Assembly: GCA_026389845.1 (NCBI GenBank)
Contig: JAPLHB010000206.1
Span: 1 to 64,000 of the forward strand
Source of the DNA: Chloroflexota bacterium
GTDB lineage: Bacteria; Chloroflexota; Anaerolineae; CG2-30-64-16
DNA length: 64,000 bases
Reading direction: 5' to 3'
The notes beneath the pieces are model-generated. The model worked only from the letters and a program-made list of their open reading frames with translations, did no database searches and had not been told where the DNA came from. The position numbers were made by a program, and so were the translations under genes. Below, in pieces: positions 38,401-47,945 of this stretch (the stretch's first letter is position 1; every line of letters begins with the position of its first letter).

Positions 38401-40295
38401 CCATTCTCGCCGTCAACCGGAAACTTTGCGAAATTTTCGGTTATAGAGAAGATGAGATGATCGAGAATCCGGCGACAATCCGTTGGGCGGATTCGGCCGC
38501 CCGCGAGCGAATGGTGATAGACCTTCGAAAGACAGGTTCCTTGCACGATTACGAACTCGATATCCTGACGAAAAGCGGCGAAGTACGCGCTTGTTCGGTC
38601 TCTATCCAACTCTATCCAGATCGAGGTTACATCGAGGGCTCGGCGATCGACATCACCGAGCGCAAGCGCGCGGAGGAGGAAATCCGCCGGCTGAACGCCG
38701 AACTCGAACAGCGCGTCGTCGAACGCACGGCGCAACTCCAAACCGCGAACAAGCAACTTGAAAGCGAACTCACCGAACGCAAGCGCGCGGAGACGTCACT
38801 GCGGGAGAGCGAAGAACGATTTCGTCGCCTTTCTGAGGCAGCGTTTGAAGCCATCATCATTCACGAGGGAGGCGTTCTCCTTAACACAAACGACCAATAC
38901 CCTGAGATGTTCGGGTACGAACTAAAGGAATTACTGGGAAAACAGGTGATGCCGTTGACAATAGCCCCTGAAGCTATCGAGTCCGTAAGGAAAGAGATTG
39001 CTACGGGCGGCCGGGGACCTTACGAGTCCATCGGGCTGAGGAAAGACGGGACCAAGTTCCCGATGGAAATTCGGGTCAGAGAGATGGGATACGGAGGGCG
39101 TAAGGTCAGGGTCGCAGCCATTATGGACATCACCGAGCGCAAGCGCGCGGAAGAAGCGCTGCGCGAGAGTGAATCTCGGTTTCGAGCCGCGGCAGAAGGC
39201 AGTCTGGATGCGTTTTACATTTTCAAGAGCGTGCGTGATGAAAAAGGTCAGATCGTTGACTTTGAGTTTGTTGATCTGAATGCGCATGGTGAAAAATTGA
39301 TTGGGATGCCCAGAAAAGAGATAATCAGCCAAAGGTTGTGTGAACTTATTCCGATCAATCGCACAGATGGATTTTTCGATAAATACGTCCGCGTGGTCGA
39401 AACTGGAGAAACACTGGATGAGGAATTTCCTATCAACGCCGAACAGATCAATGCCGCGTGGCTTCATCATCAGGTCGTTCCTCTTGCGGATGGTGTGGCG
39501 ATTACCTCGCGAGATGTTTCCGAGCGCAAGCGCGCCGAAGAAGAAATCGATCAACTCAATAAAGACCTGGCTCGCCGCGCGACGGAATTGCAAGCCGCCA
39601 ACAAGGAACTCGAAGCGTTCGCCTACTCCGTCTCGCACGATTTGCGCTCGCCTCTGCGTGCGATTGACGGCTTTTCGCGCATTCTCATCGAAGAGTACGC
39701 TGGCAGTCTGGACGCCGAAGGAAACCGTTTGCTGAACGTCGTTCGCACTAACACACAAAGAATGGACCAACTCATCACCGATCTGCTCACCCTCTCGCGA
39801 ATCACGCGGGGCGAAATGCAGTCTTCCCGAATTGATATGACCGCGCTCGCGCAGACGATCTACCGCGAGCTTGCACCGCCGGAGGCGCATGCGGCGTTTA
39901 CGTTTTCCGTCGCGCCCTTGCCTAATGCGTCTGGTGATCCCGCCCTGCTCCGGCAGGTGTGGAGCAACTTGATCTCCAATGCCATCAAATATACAATGCC
40001 CAAAGATAAACGGCGAATTGAAATCGGCAGCCGCGTGGAAAGCGGAATGATTGTTTACTTCGTGAAAGACAATGGCGTCGGCTTTGATCCCGCCTATACC
40101 CACAAACTCTTCGGCGTCTTTCAACGTTTGCACAAAACCGCAGAATTCGAAGGCAATGGCGTGGGGCTGGCGATTGTCCAGCGCATCGTCCACCGCCACG
40201 GCGGGCGCGTGTGGGCGGAAGGACAAGTCAATCAGGGCGCGACGTTCTATTTTGCGTTACCCCAAAAGGAGACCGATCATGAACGGACAAGTTGA
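35469..40295 (+). CDS. Cache-HAMP-multi-PAS-GAF sensor histidine kinase, 1608 residues
   Basis: A membrane sensor. TM1 lies at about 16-37, an extracytoplasmic double-Cache-type domain at about 40-285 ([36 protein letters not shown]), TM2 at about 295-317 and HAMP at about 318-370. The cytoplasmic part holds a PAS near 400-515, a GAF-like module at about 525-680 with a Cys cluster (CGECPL), then five more PAS units to about 1365. The HisKA domain has His1390 ([16 protein letters not shown]) and the HATPase domain ends [21 protein letters not shown]. This C-terminal type resembles phytochrome-like kinases that pair with Rcp1-type receivers; such a receiver is encoded by the overlapping next gene. 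Confidence 0.92.
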   Translation: MRTPNAFRMRPRFGLALRLSGLIVLVALIAGGSVGAALIENSRTVLREHVLESNLAAADLAAQFAANYVEGAETNVHLFAARPLFIRAVLENDPAEAEMHLAQFQEIDARFDSVAIYDAKGIGWASGLKDKWQNRGGTVADREWFQQTLATQKPYLGIPVLSRGTGRPVVTYAVPLFDDKGELRAVLVGGISLAALSDAITGIRVSSSARASLMDSRQGGIILAHPDQTRILTPVSGQNAAALRAIAGERGTLETRSSSGELDLAAFAPVPRLPWAVMILEPAEAAFAPVNALTQRALLLIGITLVVAIVLGVLLARTTTAPVQQLVKGAEEIGKGNLDYQIKVRSSDEIGQLASAFNAMAANLHASLGETARLYQETRAWAAELEQRVTERTGALRESEARFSTVFHTSPIGISITRLADGQYIDVNEAFLSFFGYTREEALSHTSLRLQTWAFPEARDRVVKMLREQGRARNIEAQYRRKSGEIWTGLFSAAVMDVAGELHILVLLQDITERKQAEERIQYLNAALHAIRNVNQLITKEKDRGRLLDSACRVLTESRGYLSAWVALIDAEGALQATFESGLGNAFLPLVEQMKQGQLPDCARRALSEPGGVVVINPPSDCGECPLTRYYPERGGMSACLAYEGKVYGLLTVSIPTTALGKEEQALFHELAGDLSFALHVIEVEQVQRQAEEALRESEERYRTTLYSIGDSVITTDTEGRVWQMNPAAEKITGWREAEAKGKPIGDVFCIVNEDTRREVENPVERVLREGMVIGLANHTLLIARDGAEYPIADSGAPIRNLQGEITGVVLVFRDQTAERAAEKTLRESERKFRETVTSLDEGYYSVTPDGLLLEHNPAYNRILGFDIAQDLKGQKTPDFWQNPDDRKQYLNALMTQGFIRNYQVNAKKTSGEKMAVLLNSHLVKDEQGRLVRIEGTFTDFTERRRIEEALEASEAKYRALFENAQVGMYRSKLDGSAILAVNRKLCEIFGYREDEMIENPATIRWADSAARERMVIDLRKTGSLHDYELDILTKSGEVRACSVSIQLYPDRGYIEGSAIDITERKRAEEEIRRLNAELEQRVVERTAQLQTANKQLESELTERKRAETSLRESEERFRRLSEAAFEAIIIHEGGVLLNTNDQYPEMFGYELKELLGKQVMPLTIAPEAIESVRKEIATGGRGPYESIGLRKDGTKFPMEIRVREMGYGGRKVRVAAIMDITERKRAEEALRESESRFRAAAEGSLDAFYIFKSVRDEKGQIVDFEFVDLNAHGEKLIGMPRKEIISQRLCELIPINRTDGFFDKYVRVVETGETLDEEFPINAEQINAAWLHHQVVPLADGVAITSRDVSERKRAEEEIDQLNKDLARRATELQAANKELEAFAYSVSHDLRSPLRAIDGFSRILIEEYAGSLDAEGNRLLNVVRTNTQRMDQLITDLLTLSRITRGEMQSSRIDMTALAQTIYRELAPPEAHAAFTFSVAPLPNASGDPALLRQVWSNLISNAIKYTMPKDKRRIEIGSRVESGMIVYFVKDNGVGFDPAYTHKLFGVFQRLHKTAEFEGNGVGLAIVQRIVHRHGGRVWAEGQVNQGATFYFALPQKETDHERTS

Positions 40296-40719
40296 AATTC
40301 TGTTGGTGGAGGACAATCCCAACGATGCGGAGTTGGCGTTGCGGGCATTGAAAAAGAACAACCTTGCCAACAACGTCGCCGTCGTCACCGATGGCGAAGA
40401 GGCGCTGGATTTCGTCTTTGCGCGCGGCGCGTTCAGCCACCGCAAGATCGAAAACGGTCCGAAGGTGATCCTGCTCGATTTGAAACTACCCAAGGTGGAC
40501 GGACTCGAAGTCCTACGGGCGATCAAAGCCGATCCGCGTACCAAAATCATTCCGGTCGTCGTGCTCACCTCGTCAAAAGAAGAAAGTGATATTGTCGAGA
40601 GTTACAAGTTGGGCGCGAACAGTTACATCGTCAAGCCGGTAGAGTTTGACAAGTTCGTTGCCGCCGTCAAAGACCTGGGAATGTACTGGCTGCTGCTCAA
40701 TCAGCCGCCGACGAAATGA
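40279..40719 (+). CDS. Rcp1-type response regulator receiver
   Basis: 146 residues, one receiver domain of the Rcp1 class: [18 protein letters not shown] start, phosphorylation site Asp67 ([21 protein letters not shown]), [34 protein letters not shown]. Its ATG overlaps the kinase gene by 17 bp and follows AAAAGGAG, so they form a translationally coupled pair. Confidence 0.93.
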   Translation: MNGQVEILLVEDNPNDAELALRALKKNNLANNVAVVTDGEEALDFVFARGAFSHRKIENGPKVILLDLKLPKVDGLEVLRAIKADPRTKIIPVVVLTSSKEESDIVESYKLGANSYIVKPVEFDKFVAAVKDLGMYWLLLNQPPTK

Positions 40720-40818
40720 ACGTCGTCGGCGAGAACGCTGCGGCAGCGTTCTTGCGTTGCCGCGTTCTCGTTCGCCGTAGGAGACGGAACGGCATCCGGC
40801 TCCTCCAGGAGCAATCCA

Positions 40819-43308
40819 GTGGAAACGAATCAACCCATCCGCATTCTGTTCGTGGAAGATGTGCCTGCCGACGCGGAACTCGCCGCGCGCGTGATTCGCA
40901 AAGAAGGATTGGCGTTTACCTCCACGTGCGTGGGAACGCAGGACGAGTTCATCGCCGCGCTGGATGAATTTCGTCCCGACGTGATCGTTTCGGATTACAC
41001 GATGCCGCAATTCGACGGGATGCGCGCGTTGAAAATCTCGCTCGAACGGGACCCCGCGCTGCCGTTTATCGTGTTGACCGGTACGCTGAACGAAGAGACC
41101 GCCGTCAAGTGCATCAAGGCGGGCGCGACCGATTACGTCATCAAGGATCGGATCACGCGCCTGCCGTTTGCGGTCAAAGATGCGTTGGCGCAGCGCAAAA
41201 CGCTTCAGGCAAAAGAGGCCGCCGAACAAGCGTTGCGCGCAAGCGAACAGCGCTTTCGGTCCATTCTGGACAATATCGAAGACGGCTGCTATGAGGTGAA
41301 CACGGCGGGCAACTTTACTTTTTTGAACCCTGCGCTAGTCCGCATGTTGGGACGCCCCGCGAATGAATTGATGGGGATGAACAATCGCCTGTACATGACC
41401 CCCGAGGGAGGAAAAGCCGTTTTCCAGACTTTCAATCGGGTCTTCCGAACGGGGATTCCGGAACAAGCCCTCGACTGGAATTTGGTGCGCCCGGATGGGA
41501 CGCTTCGATCCGTCGAGGTTTCCGTGTCCCTGATCAAAGCCGCCGATGGAAGCATCAATGGTTTTCGCGGCACCGTGCATGATATCACCGAGCGCAAGCG
41601 GGAGGAGGAGGCGCTGGCGCAAGAACGCAATTTGCTGCGCACACTGATAGACAACCTGCCCGATCGCATCTATGCCAAAGATGCCGAAGCCCGCTTCACT
41701 CTCAACAACACGGCGCACCTCCGTTCTTTTGGCGCGCAGACGCAAGAAGAGGCGGTGGGCAAGACCGATCTTGACATTCGCCCGCGTTATGTTGCCGCGC
41801 GTTATGCTGCGGACGATCAAGCCGTCATCCAGTCCGGTGAGCCGCTGCTCAACCGCGAAGAGCCGACCGTTCTTCCAACTGGCGAGATGGGCTGGCTGTT
41901 GACTACCAAAGTGCCTTTGCGCGACCCGCAGGGCAAGGTCGTCGGACTGGTCGGGATCAGCCACGACATCACCAAGCGGGTACAAGCGCAAGAGACGCTG
42001 CGACAATCTGCCGCACGCCTGGAAACCATGCACGCGATTGACCAGGCGACCCTGGCCATGCAGCCGATAGCGAGGATTGCCGAGACCGCCCTGCGGAGCT
42101 TCCGCCGCCTGGTGCCATGCTGGCAGGCCAGCGTCATGCTCTTCGATGCCGAAGCCGGCGAAGTTACTGTTGTGGCCGTCCATGCCGAGGGCGAGACCAA
42201 GCTGAGTGCGGGAGCGCGCTTCCCCGCAGAGGCGTTCCGCATCGCAGAACTGCAGCAGGGTCGCCCGCACATCGTGGAAGACATTCGCAACCTTCCTCAA
42301 CTGCCGCCGGCGCTCCAGGCATTGCAGGCCGAGGGGATGCGTTCCTTCGTCAACATACCGCTGTTCGCGGAGGACCGGCCGATCGGCGTGTTGAACCTGG
42401 GCGCCGACCGCGTCGGCGCGTTTTCCGCCGAACAGTTGACCATTGCCCGCGAAGTGGCCGACCAACTGGCGATCGCCATCCAGCAGGCCCGTCTGCGCGA
42501 GCAGGTGCAGCGCCGCACCGCCGAGTTGGAGCAGCGCGTGGCCGAGCGCACGGTCGAACTCTCGGAGACGGCCGCCAGGCTGCAGACCGCCAACGAAAAG
42601 CTCAAAGAGCTCGACCAACTCAAGAGCCAGTTCGTCGCCAACGTCTCCCATGAGCTGCGTACGCCCCTGACCAACATCAAGGTCTATCTGCATCTGCTGG
42701 AACGCGGCAAGCCGGAGAAGCATGCGCAGTACATGACCACGCTGCACAGTGAAACGAACCACCTGGAACACCTCATCGAGGATCTGCTGGACATCTCCAG
42801 ACTGGATCAGGGGAAGATCCGCATCAGGCTTGCGGCGGTGGATGTCAACCGGGTCATGGCCATGCTGGTGGATGCGCGGGCGCTTCTGGTCAAGCAGGCC
42901 GGCCTGACACTGGAGGTCTTGCCCCAGCCCGAGTTGCCCCCGGCGCTGGCCGACGCGGACCGGCTGATGCAGGTGTTGATCAACTTGATAGCCAACGCGG
43001 TGAACTACACACCGACGGGGGGCAGCCTCGTTTTGAGCAGCGGGCTGCAACGGAGCGACGGTCAGACCTGGGTCACTCTGACCGTGAGGGACACCGGGCT
43101 GGGCATCACCCCCGAAGACCAGGCGCACATCTTCGAGCGCTTCTATCGCGGCGAGGCTGCCCGCCAGTCCGCCACGCCCGGCACCGGGCTGGGTCTGGCA
43201 ATCTGTCAGGAGATCATGCAGCGCCACGGGGGACAGATCACGGTGGAGAGCCAGGTGGGGCAGGGCAGCACATTCACGGTCTGGCTTCCAGCAGCGACTC
43301 ACGAGTAA
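40819..43308 (+). CDS. Receiver-PAS-PAS-GAF hybrid sensor histidine kinase
   Basis: 829 residues, cytoplasmic, starting with GTG after AGGAG. Order: receiver (1-125, Asp59 in VIVSDYTMPQFDG), PAS (about 140-260), PAS (about 270-390), GAF (about 400-570), a short coiled coil with ELEQRVAERT, HisKA (His611 in FVANVSHELRTPLTNI) and HATPase (NLIANAVNYTPTGG, VRDTGLGITPEDQ, IFERFYRGEAA, GTGLGLAICQEIM). A receiver at the N terminus suggests it takes phosphate from the upstream kinase system. Its C-terminal half is closely related to the three kinases at 59-64 kb. Confidence 0.92.
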   Translation: METNQPIRILFVEDVPADAELAARVIRKEGLAFTSTCVGTQDEFIAALDEFRPDVIVSDYTMPQFDGMRALKISLERDPALPFIVLTGTLNEETAVKCIKAGATDYVIKDRITRLPFAVKDALAQRKTLQAKEAAEQALRASEQRFRSILDNIEDGCYEVNTAGNFTFLNPALVRMLGRPANELMGMNNRLYMTPEGGKAVFQTFNRVFRTGIPEQALDWNLVRPDGTLRSVEVSVSLIKAADGSINGFRGTVHDITERKREEEALAQERNLLRTLIDNLPDRIYAKDAEARFTLNNTAHLRSFGAQTQEEAVGKTDLDIRPRYVAARYAADDQAVIQSGEPLLNREEPTVLPTGEMGWLLTTKVPLRDPQGKVVGLVGISHDITKRVQAQETLRQSAARLETMHAIDQATLAMQPIARIAETALRSFRRLVPCWQASVMLFDAEAGEVTVVAVHAEGETKLSAGARFPAEAFRIAELQQGRPHIVEDIRNLPQLPPALQALQAEGMRSFVNIPLFAEDRPIGVLNLGADRVGAFSAEQLTIAREVADQLAIAIQQARLREQVQRRTAELEQRVAERTVELSETAARLQTANEKLKELDQLKSQFVANVSHELRTPLTNIKVYLHLLERGKPEKHAQYMTTLHSETNHLEHLIEDLLDISRLDQGKIRIRLAAVDVNRVMAMLVDARALLVKQAGLTLEVLPQPELPPALADADRLMQVLINLIANAVNYTPTGGSLVLSSGLQRSDGQTWVTLTVRDTGLGITPEDQAHIFERFYRGEAARQSATPGTGLGLAICQEIMQRHGGQITVESQVGQGSTFTVWLPAATHE

Positions 43309-43329
43309 CACAAAGCTGCTCCATAGGAC

Positions 43330-43358
43330 TTGACAGGGCTTGCGGTTCGTAGTACAAT
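43330..43358 (+). promoter_or_regulatory. Sigma70-type promoter for the DeoR gene
   Basis: TTGACA (43330-43335), 17-bp spacer, TACAAT (43353-43358), 40 bp before the ATG at 43398. Confidence 0.82.
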
Positions 43359-43397
43359 GAAAGTAATCGTAACTCATCACGGATATGCGTAACCGCA

Positions 43398-44180
43398 ATG
43401 CCCGAACCGACCCGGGACCTCTACCTTGAAGAACGCCGCCAGCAGATCATCCGCCAGGTGAAGCAAGCTGGGCGCGCCTCGGTCGCTGAACTCAGCCAGC
43501 AGTTCGGCGTCTCCGAGGTCACCATCCGCGCCGACCTGCAAGCCCTGGCCGAGAGCCGCCTGGTCTTGCGCACCCATGGCGGCGCGGTGCCGGTCAATGC
43601 GGCCGCGCAGGATTTGCCGTTATCACTTCGTCGCCAGCAGCAGGTCCAGGAGAAGCACCACATCGGTCAGACCGCCGCCCGCCTGGTGGCCGACGGCGAC
43701 GCCATCATCCTCGACAGTTCCAGCACCGCGCTCGCCATCGCCCAGGCCCTCAAGAACCGGCGCTATCTGACCGTCATCACCAACGGCCTGAGCATTGCCC
43801 AAGAATTTCTGGACGCGCCCGGCGTGACCGTCGTCATGCCCGGCGGTGTGCTCCGTCGCGACACCGCGTCGCTGGTGGGCGCCGACGGGCTGGAGATGCT
43901 GCGCAAGTTCAACGTCCAGACGGGTTTCTTCGGCGCTCACGGTATCACGGTCGCCGAGGGCCTGACCGACGTCAGCTCGGACGAAGCGGAGATCAAGCGG
44001 CCGTTGGCCGCTCTCTGCCGCCAGGTCGTCGCCGTGCTGGATGCGACCAAGTGGGGTCGCGTCGGCGTGGCGTCCTTTGCAACGCTATCGCAGATTCACA
44101 CGGTCATCACCGATTCCCACGCGCCGGCCGAGTTGGTCGCGCAGGCGCGGGCGCTGGGGGTCGAAGTCATTTTGGCGTGA
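43398..44180 (+). CDS. DeoR-family transcriptional regulator
   Basis: 260 residues. The N-terminal DeoR helix-turn-helix ([35 protein letters not shown], residues 10-50, ending THGGAV) is followed by the DeoRC sensor domain ([53 protein letters not shown]). Such regulators bind phosphorylated sugars. It sits 100 bp upstream of the E1-E2 genes on the same strand and may regulate them. Confidence 0.92.
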   Translation: MPEPTRDLYLEERRQQIIRQVKQAGRASVAELSQQFGVSEVTIRADLQALAESRLVLRTHGGAVPVNAAAQDLPLSLRRQQQVQEKHHIGQTAARLVADGDAIILDSSSTALAIAQALKNRRYLTVITNGLSIAQEFLDAPGVTVVMPGGVLRRDTASLVGADGLEMLRKFNVQTGFFGAHGITVAEGLTDVSSDEAEIKRPLAALCRQVVAVLDATKWGRVGVASFATLSQIHTVITDSHAPAELVAQARALGVEVILA

Positions 44181-44256
44181 TACGTGCTACGTGATACGTG
44201 ACCGGCAAGAGTCAGGTTCGCCGCGCTCACGCAGCACGCAACACGCAGTACGCAAC
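44181..44256. repeat. 7-nt-period repeats (TACGTGN and CACGCAN)
   Basis: Three TACGTGN units at 44181-44201 and four CACGCAN units at 44228-44256 in the DeoR-E1 gap. The reverse complement of the second unit is the TGCGTGN unit found inside the kinase gene at 61470. Confidence 0.75.
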
Positions 44257-44280
44257 CACCACACAGGAGCTATCCCTAAA

Positions 44281-46401
44281 ATGCCAGACGTCCATCCGAT
44301 GTCCCCCAAGACGCCCGAGGAAATCTCGGCGTTGATCGAAGAACAGGCGCTCACGCGCGAGGATCTGCTGGGCTATTTGCGGCAGGTGAAGGAAATCCGC
44401 GCGATCGAAGACAACATCGCTGAGTTGTTGGGTAAAGCAGTGCTCAAGGGCGCGTCGCATCTCTACGCCGGCGAAGAGGCCGTCTCGGTGGGCGCGGTCG
44501 CTGCGCTGCGCGACGACGACTTCATCACCTCCACGCACCGCGGGCACGGCCACGCGCACGCGCACGGCGACTCGGCCGCCAAGACCCCCGAGGCCAAGCA
44601 GGAACACTACAACAAGATGATGGCCGAGGTGTTGGGGAAGTCGGGCGGCTACTGCAAGGGCAAGGGCGGCTCGATGCACATCGCGGATGTGGCTCACGGC
44701 AACCTGGGCGCCACCGGCATCGTCGGCGGCAACCTGCCCGTGGCCGTGGGCGCCGCGCTGGCCCAAAAGCTGCAAGGCACCGATCGCGTGGTCGTCTGCT
44801 TCTTCGGCGACGGCGCAACCAACGAGGGCAACTTCCACGAGGCGCTGAACATGGCCGCGACGTGGAACCTGCCTGTGGTCTTCGTGGCCGAAAACAACCA
44901 ATACGGCATGTCGGTGCCCTGGGCCAAGGTCACCAAGCTGCCCGACATCGCCCAGCGCGCCTGCGCCTACGGCATCCCCGGCGTGGTGGTGGATGGCATG
45001 GATGTGATCGCGGTGCGCGGCGCGGTCGCCAAGGCGGTCGAACGTGCCCGCCGCGGGGAAGGGCCGAGCCTGATCGAAGGCAAAACCTACCGTCACTACG
45101 GCCATTCCCACTCCGACCCGCGTAAGTACCGCACGCGGGAAGAGGAAAAGGAGTGGAAAGCTCACGACTCGATCACGGTCCTCAAGAACGAGATGGAAGG
45201 CCTCGGTTGGTTGAACGACAGCCAGTACACGGAACTGAACGAGGCCGTGGAGGGAAAAATCAAGGCCGCGTTGGCCTTCGCCAACGCCTCCCCCGAGCCC
45301 GATCCCAGCGAGGTCGAGACCGACGTCTATGCCCCGTCGAAGACCACCGCGGCTGACATCGAGGCGGAGCGCAAGCTGCGAGAACGCGTGCATGCTGCTG
45401 AAGCCGGTCTCCAGACCGTGCCACCCATGCGCCAGATCTCCTACGCCCAGGCGCTCGTCGAAGCTGCCCGCGAGGAGATGAAGGCCGACCCGCGCGTCTT
45501 CATCATGGGCGAGGACGTAGGCCTCTACGGCGGCGCATACGGTGCAACGCGCGGCCTCTGGGAGGAGTTCGGCGACTGGCGGGTGATTGACACGCCGATT
45601 TCCGAGGCAACCATCGGCGGCGCGGCCGTCGGCGCGGCCATGGCGGGGCTGCGCCCCATCGCGGAGATCATGTACGTGGACTTCACCCCGCTGGCGATGG
45701 ATCAGATCGCCAACCAGGGCGCCAAGAATCGCTACATGTTCGGTGGCAAGACCAGCGTGCCCATGGTGATCCGCACCGAGGGCGGCGCGGGCCGCGCGAT
45801 CGCCGCGCACCACTCGCAAAGCCTGGAGGCGCTCTGGACGCACTTCCCCGGCATCTACGTCGTCATGCCATCCACGCCCTACGATGCCAAGGGGCTGCTC
45901 AAGGCCTGCATTCGCGACGACAACCCGGTGATGTTCATCGAGCACAAGATGCTCTATGGCGCCAAAGGCCCCGTGCCGGACGAAGACTACATCATCCCGC
46001 TCGGTGTCGCCGACATCAAGCGCCCCGGCAAGGACGTGACTCTCGTCACCTATTCGCGCATGGTGTTGCGTTCGCTGGAGGCCGCCGAGTTACTGGCGAA
46101 AGAGGGGATTGACGTCGAGGTGATTGACCTGCGCACCCTCAAGCCGCTGGACATTGACACGATCATCTCGTCGGTCAAGAAGACCGGCCGCTTCGTCGGC
46201 GTGACCGAGGCCTACGAAAACACCAGCTTCATCAACGAAGTGATGGCCCAGGTGAACGATCTGGCCTTCGACTGGCTCGATGCGCCGATGGTGCGCGTGG
46301 CCGCGCTCAACGTGCCGGTGCCGCGCGCCGAAGTGCTGGAAGACATGGCGATCCCGAACGTCGGGCGGATCGTTGCTGCGTGCCGAAAGGTGGTAAGCTG
46401 A
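44281..46401 (+). CDS. 2-oxoacid dehydrogenase E1, fused alpha and beta subunits
   Basis: 706 residues. The first half (about 25-345) is the TPP-binding alpha-type E1 (LYAGEEAVSVGAVAAL, THRGHGHAHAHG, GDGATNEGNFHEALNMAATWNLP near 176-198, then ENNQYGMS). After a short linker the second half (about 380-705) is the beta subunit (RVFIMGEDVGLYGGAYGATRGL, SEATIGGAAVGAAMAGLRPI, FTPLAMDQIANQGAKNRYM, GAGRAIAAHHSQSLEALWTHFPG). It decarboxylates a 2-oxoacid such as pyruvate, a branched-chain keto acid or acetoin and passes the acyl group to E2; substrate cannot be decided. Start at 44281 follows AGGAG; a longer frame from 44041 overlaps the DeoR gene. E2 starts on its stop codon. No E3 gene is in the window. 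Confidence 0.92.
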   Translation: MPDVHPMSPKTPEEISALIEEQALTREDLLGYLRQVKEIRAIEDNIAELLGKAVLKGASHLYAGEEAVSVGAVAALRDDDFITSTHRGHGHAHAHGDSAAKTPEAKQEHYNKMMAEVLGKSGGYCKGKGGSMHIADVAHGNLGATGIVGGNLPVAVGAALAQKLQGTDRVVVCFFGDGATNEGNFHEALNMAATWNLPVVFVAENNQYGMSVPWAKVTKLPDIAQRACAYGIPGVVVDGMDVIAVRGAVAKAVERARRGEGPSLIEGKTYRHYGHSHSDPRKYRTREEEKEWKAHDSITVLKNEMEGLGWLNDSQYTELNEAVEGKIKAALAFANASPEPDPSEVETDVYAPSKTTAADIEAERKLRERVHAAEAGLQTVPPMRQISYAQALVEAAREEMKADPRVFIMGEDVGLYGGAYGATRGLWEEFGDWRVIDTPISEATIGGAAVGAAMAGLRPIAEIMYVDFTPLAMDQIANQGAKNRYMFGGKTSVPMVIRTEGGAGRAIAAHHSQSLEALWTHFPGIYVVMPSTPYDAKGLLKACIRDDNPVMFIEHKMLYGAKGPVPDEDYIIPLGVADIKRPGKDVTLVTYSRMVLRSLEAAELLAKEGIDVEVIDLRTLKPLDIDTIISSVKKTGRFVGVTEAYENTSFINEVMAQVNDLAFDWLDAPMVRVAALNVPVPRAEVLEDMAIPNVGRIVAACRKVVS

Positions 46402-47867
46402 TGGCCAAAGAAGTCTTCATCCCCCAGTTGGGCCAAACCGTCGTAGAAGTCACGCTTCTCGAATGGTCGGCGGCCGACGGCGCTCAGGTCCAGGAGGGGC
46501 AGCAACTCCTCCTCGTCCAGACCGACAAGACCGATTTCCCCATTGATGCGACGGCTGACGGCACCCTGCATCGCGGCCCGTTCAGCGCAGGCCAGGTCGT
46601 GCCGGTGCTGACGGTGGTGGCGGTGATCGGGAAGCAGGAGGAGGCGTTTGACAAGGTGACAGGGGGACAAGGTGACACGGTGACATCTGAGCGTGCTATA
46701 AGTGCCGCACCACTAGAACCGACCATGGGGGCATCCGATCACCTTGTCACCTTGTCACCAAGTCACCGTGTCATGGTCTCCCCGCGTGCGCGGAAGCTGG
46801 CTGAGGAACGGGGCGTTGACCTGGCAAAGGCCGCCATCAGCCCGACCGGCGGCGCGGGCGTCCGCGTAGCCGAGCGCGACGTGTTGGCCTATCTCGTCTC
46901 AGCGCCCAAGGCGACGCCGCTGGCCGAAAGACTCGCGGCCGAGGCGGGCATTCCCTTGCGCGATATCGCCGCGACCGGACCCGGTGGACGCATCACCAAA
47001 GAAGACGTCGAGCACGCCGTCCAACTTCGCACCCTGCCGGCCACGGAAGCGTCGCTCCCGCAGCCTGCCGCGCCAGTTCCCGCAGTTCCATCAATTCCCG
47101 CAGTTCCCGCGGCGCCTTCCAGCTTCCAGCCGCCAGCTTCCAGCCACCAGCTTCCACCGTCCGAAGTGACCGACCGCATCCCCCTCAAGGGCGTCCGCGC
47201 CATCATCGCCGACCGGATGGGCACGAGCGTACACACGACCGCGCGCGTCACCCTGATGATGGAAGTGGACGCGACCGAGTTCGTGGCGATGCGCGAGCGG
47301 CTGAAGGCGCGGGTTGAGAAGGAATGGGGCTTTGCGCCCGGCTACAACGACCTGCTGGCGAAGATCGTCGCCGCCGCGCTGCGCAAGTTCCCATTCGTAA
47401 ACGCCCGTCTCGCGCCCGATGCGATCGAGCTGCTGGCGCACGTCAACCTGGGCATGGCCGTGGACACCGAGCGCGGGCTGCTCGTCCCGGTGATCCGCGA
47501 CGCGGACAAGAAGTCGCTGCGCCAGTTCGGCGCGGAGTTCCGCGAGATGGTGGACCGGGCGCGCAAAGGCCGTTCGCTGCCCGACGACCTGAGCGGCGGC
47601 AGCTTCACCATCACCAACCTGGGGATGTACGACGTGGACGCGTTCACCCCGGTCATCAACCTGCCCGAAGCCGCGATTCTGGGCCTGGGCCGCATCGCGC
47701 CGAAGTGGGTTTACCGGGCCGAGTCGCCGGCCGCCCCGGTTCTGCGCCAGATGTGGACGCTGAGCCTGGTCTTCGATCACCGCCTGGTGGACGGCGCGCC
47801 GGCCGCGCGGTTCTTGCAGTTTATCAAGGGGTTGATTGAGGAGCCGTATTTGCTGCTGGCGGAGTGA
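46401..47867 (+). CDS. 2-oxoacid dehydrogenase E2 (dihydrolipoamide acyltransferase)
   Basis: 488 residues. The lipoyl domain spans 1-75 with the modified lysine at Lys43 (VQTDKTDF). Two peripheral-subunit-binding domains follow (about 128-163, SPRARKLAEERGVDLA; about 172-208, TPLAERLAAEAGIPLRDIAATGPGGRI). The catalytic domain spans about 258-488 with the His460 active site (VFDHRLVDGAPA). ATG overlaps the E1 stop by one base. Both flexible linkers are made of short tandem DNA repeats: an 8-nt TCACC inverted array before the first binding domain and 9-nt AGTTCCCGC plus 7-nt TTCCAGC units before the catalytic domain. Linkers tolerate this, so function should be kept. Confidence 0.92.
   Translation: MAKEVFIPQLGQTVVEVTLLEWSAADGAQVQEGQQLLLVQTDKTDFPIDATADGTLHRGPFSAGQVVPVLTVVAVIGKQEEAFDKVTGGQGDTVTSERAISAAPLEPTMGASDHLVTLSPSHRVMVSPRARKLAEERGVDLAKAAISPTGGAGVRVAERDVLAYLVSAPKATPLAERLAAEAGIPLRDIAATGPGGRITKEDVEHAVQLRTLPATEASLPQPAAPVPAVPSIPAVPAAPSSFQPPASSHQLPPSEVTDRIPLKGVRAIIADRMGTSVHTTARVTLMMEVDATEFVAMRERLKARVEKEWGFAPGYNDLLAKIVAAALRKFPFVNARLAPDAIELLAHVNLGMAVDTERGLLVPVIRDADKKSLRQFGAEFREMVDRARKGRSLPDDLSGGSFTITNLGMYDVDAFTPVINLPEAAILGLGRIAPKWVYRAESPAAPVLRQMWTLSLVFDHRLVDGAPAARFLQFIKGLIEEPYLLLAE
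46652..46773. repeat. Inverted 8-nt-period GGTGACA/TCACCTTG array in E2 linker
   Basis: AGGTGACA-type octamers at 46652-46686 and complementary TCACCTTG-type octamers at 46738-46773 flank about 50 bp. Same octamer family as 19051. Encodes roughly 40 linker residues. Confidence 0.75.
47075..47157. repeat. 9-nt and 7-nt tandem repeats in E2 linker
   Basis: AGTTCCCGC-type nonamers (47075-47110) followed by six TTCCAGC-type heptamers (47116-47157). They encode a Pro/Val/Ala and then Ser/Gln/Pro-rich linker. Confidence 0.8.
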
Positions 47868-47900
47868 AGTCAGGAACCAGGAATAGAGTCAACACTTGAA

Positions 47901-47942
47901 CGGTGAGTCGGGTTCTTGCCCGCGCAGGAAGCCGACTCACCG
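47901..47942. terminator. Stem-loop between convergent E2 and TOPRIM genes
   Basis: CGGTGAGTCGG and CCGACTCACCG form an 11-bp stem with a 20-nt loop between two convergent genes. No U-run, so a bidirectional terminator role is only probable. Confidence 0.5.
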
Positions 47943-47945
47943 CTA

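Noticed and set aside
44227-45945. A 572-codon open frame antisense to the E1 gene
   Set aside because: The plus-strand frame encodes an unmistakable fused E1; the antisense frame is His/Gly/Arg-rich without family motifs.
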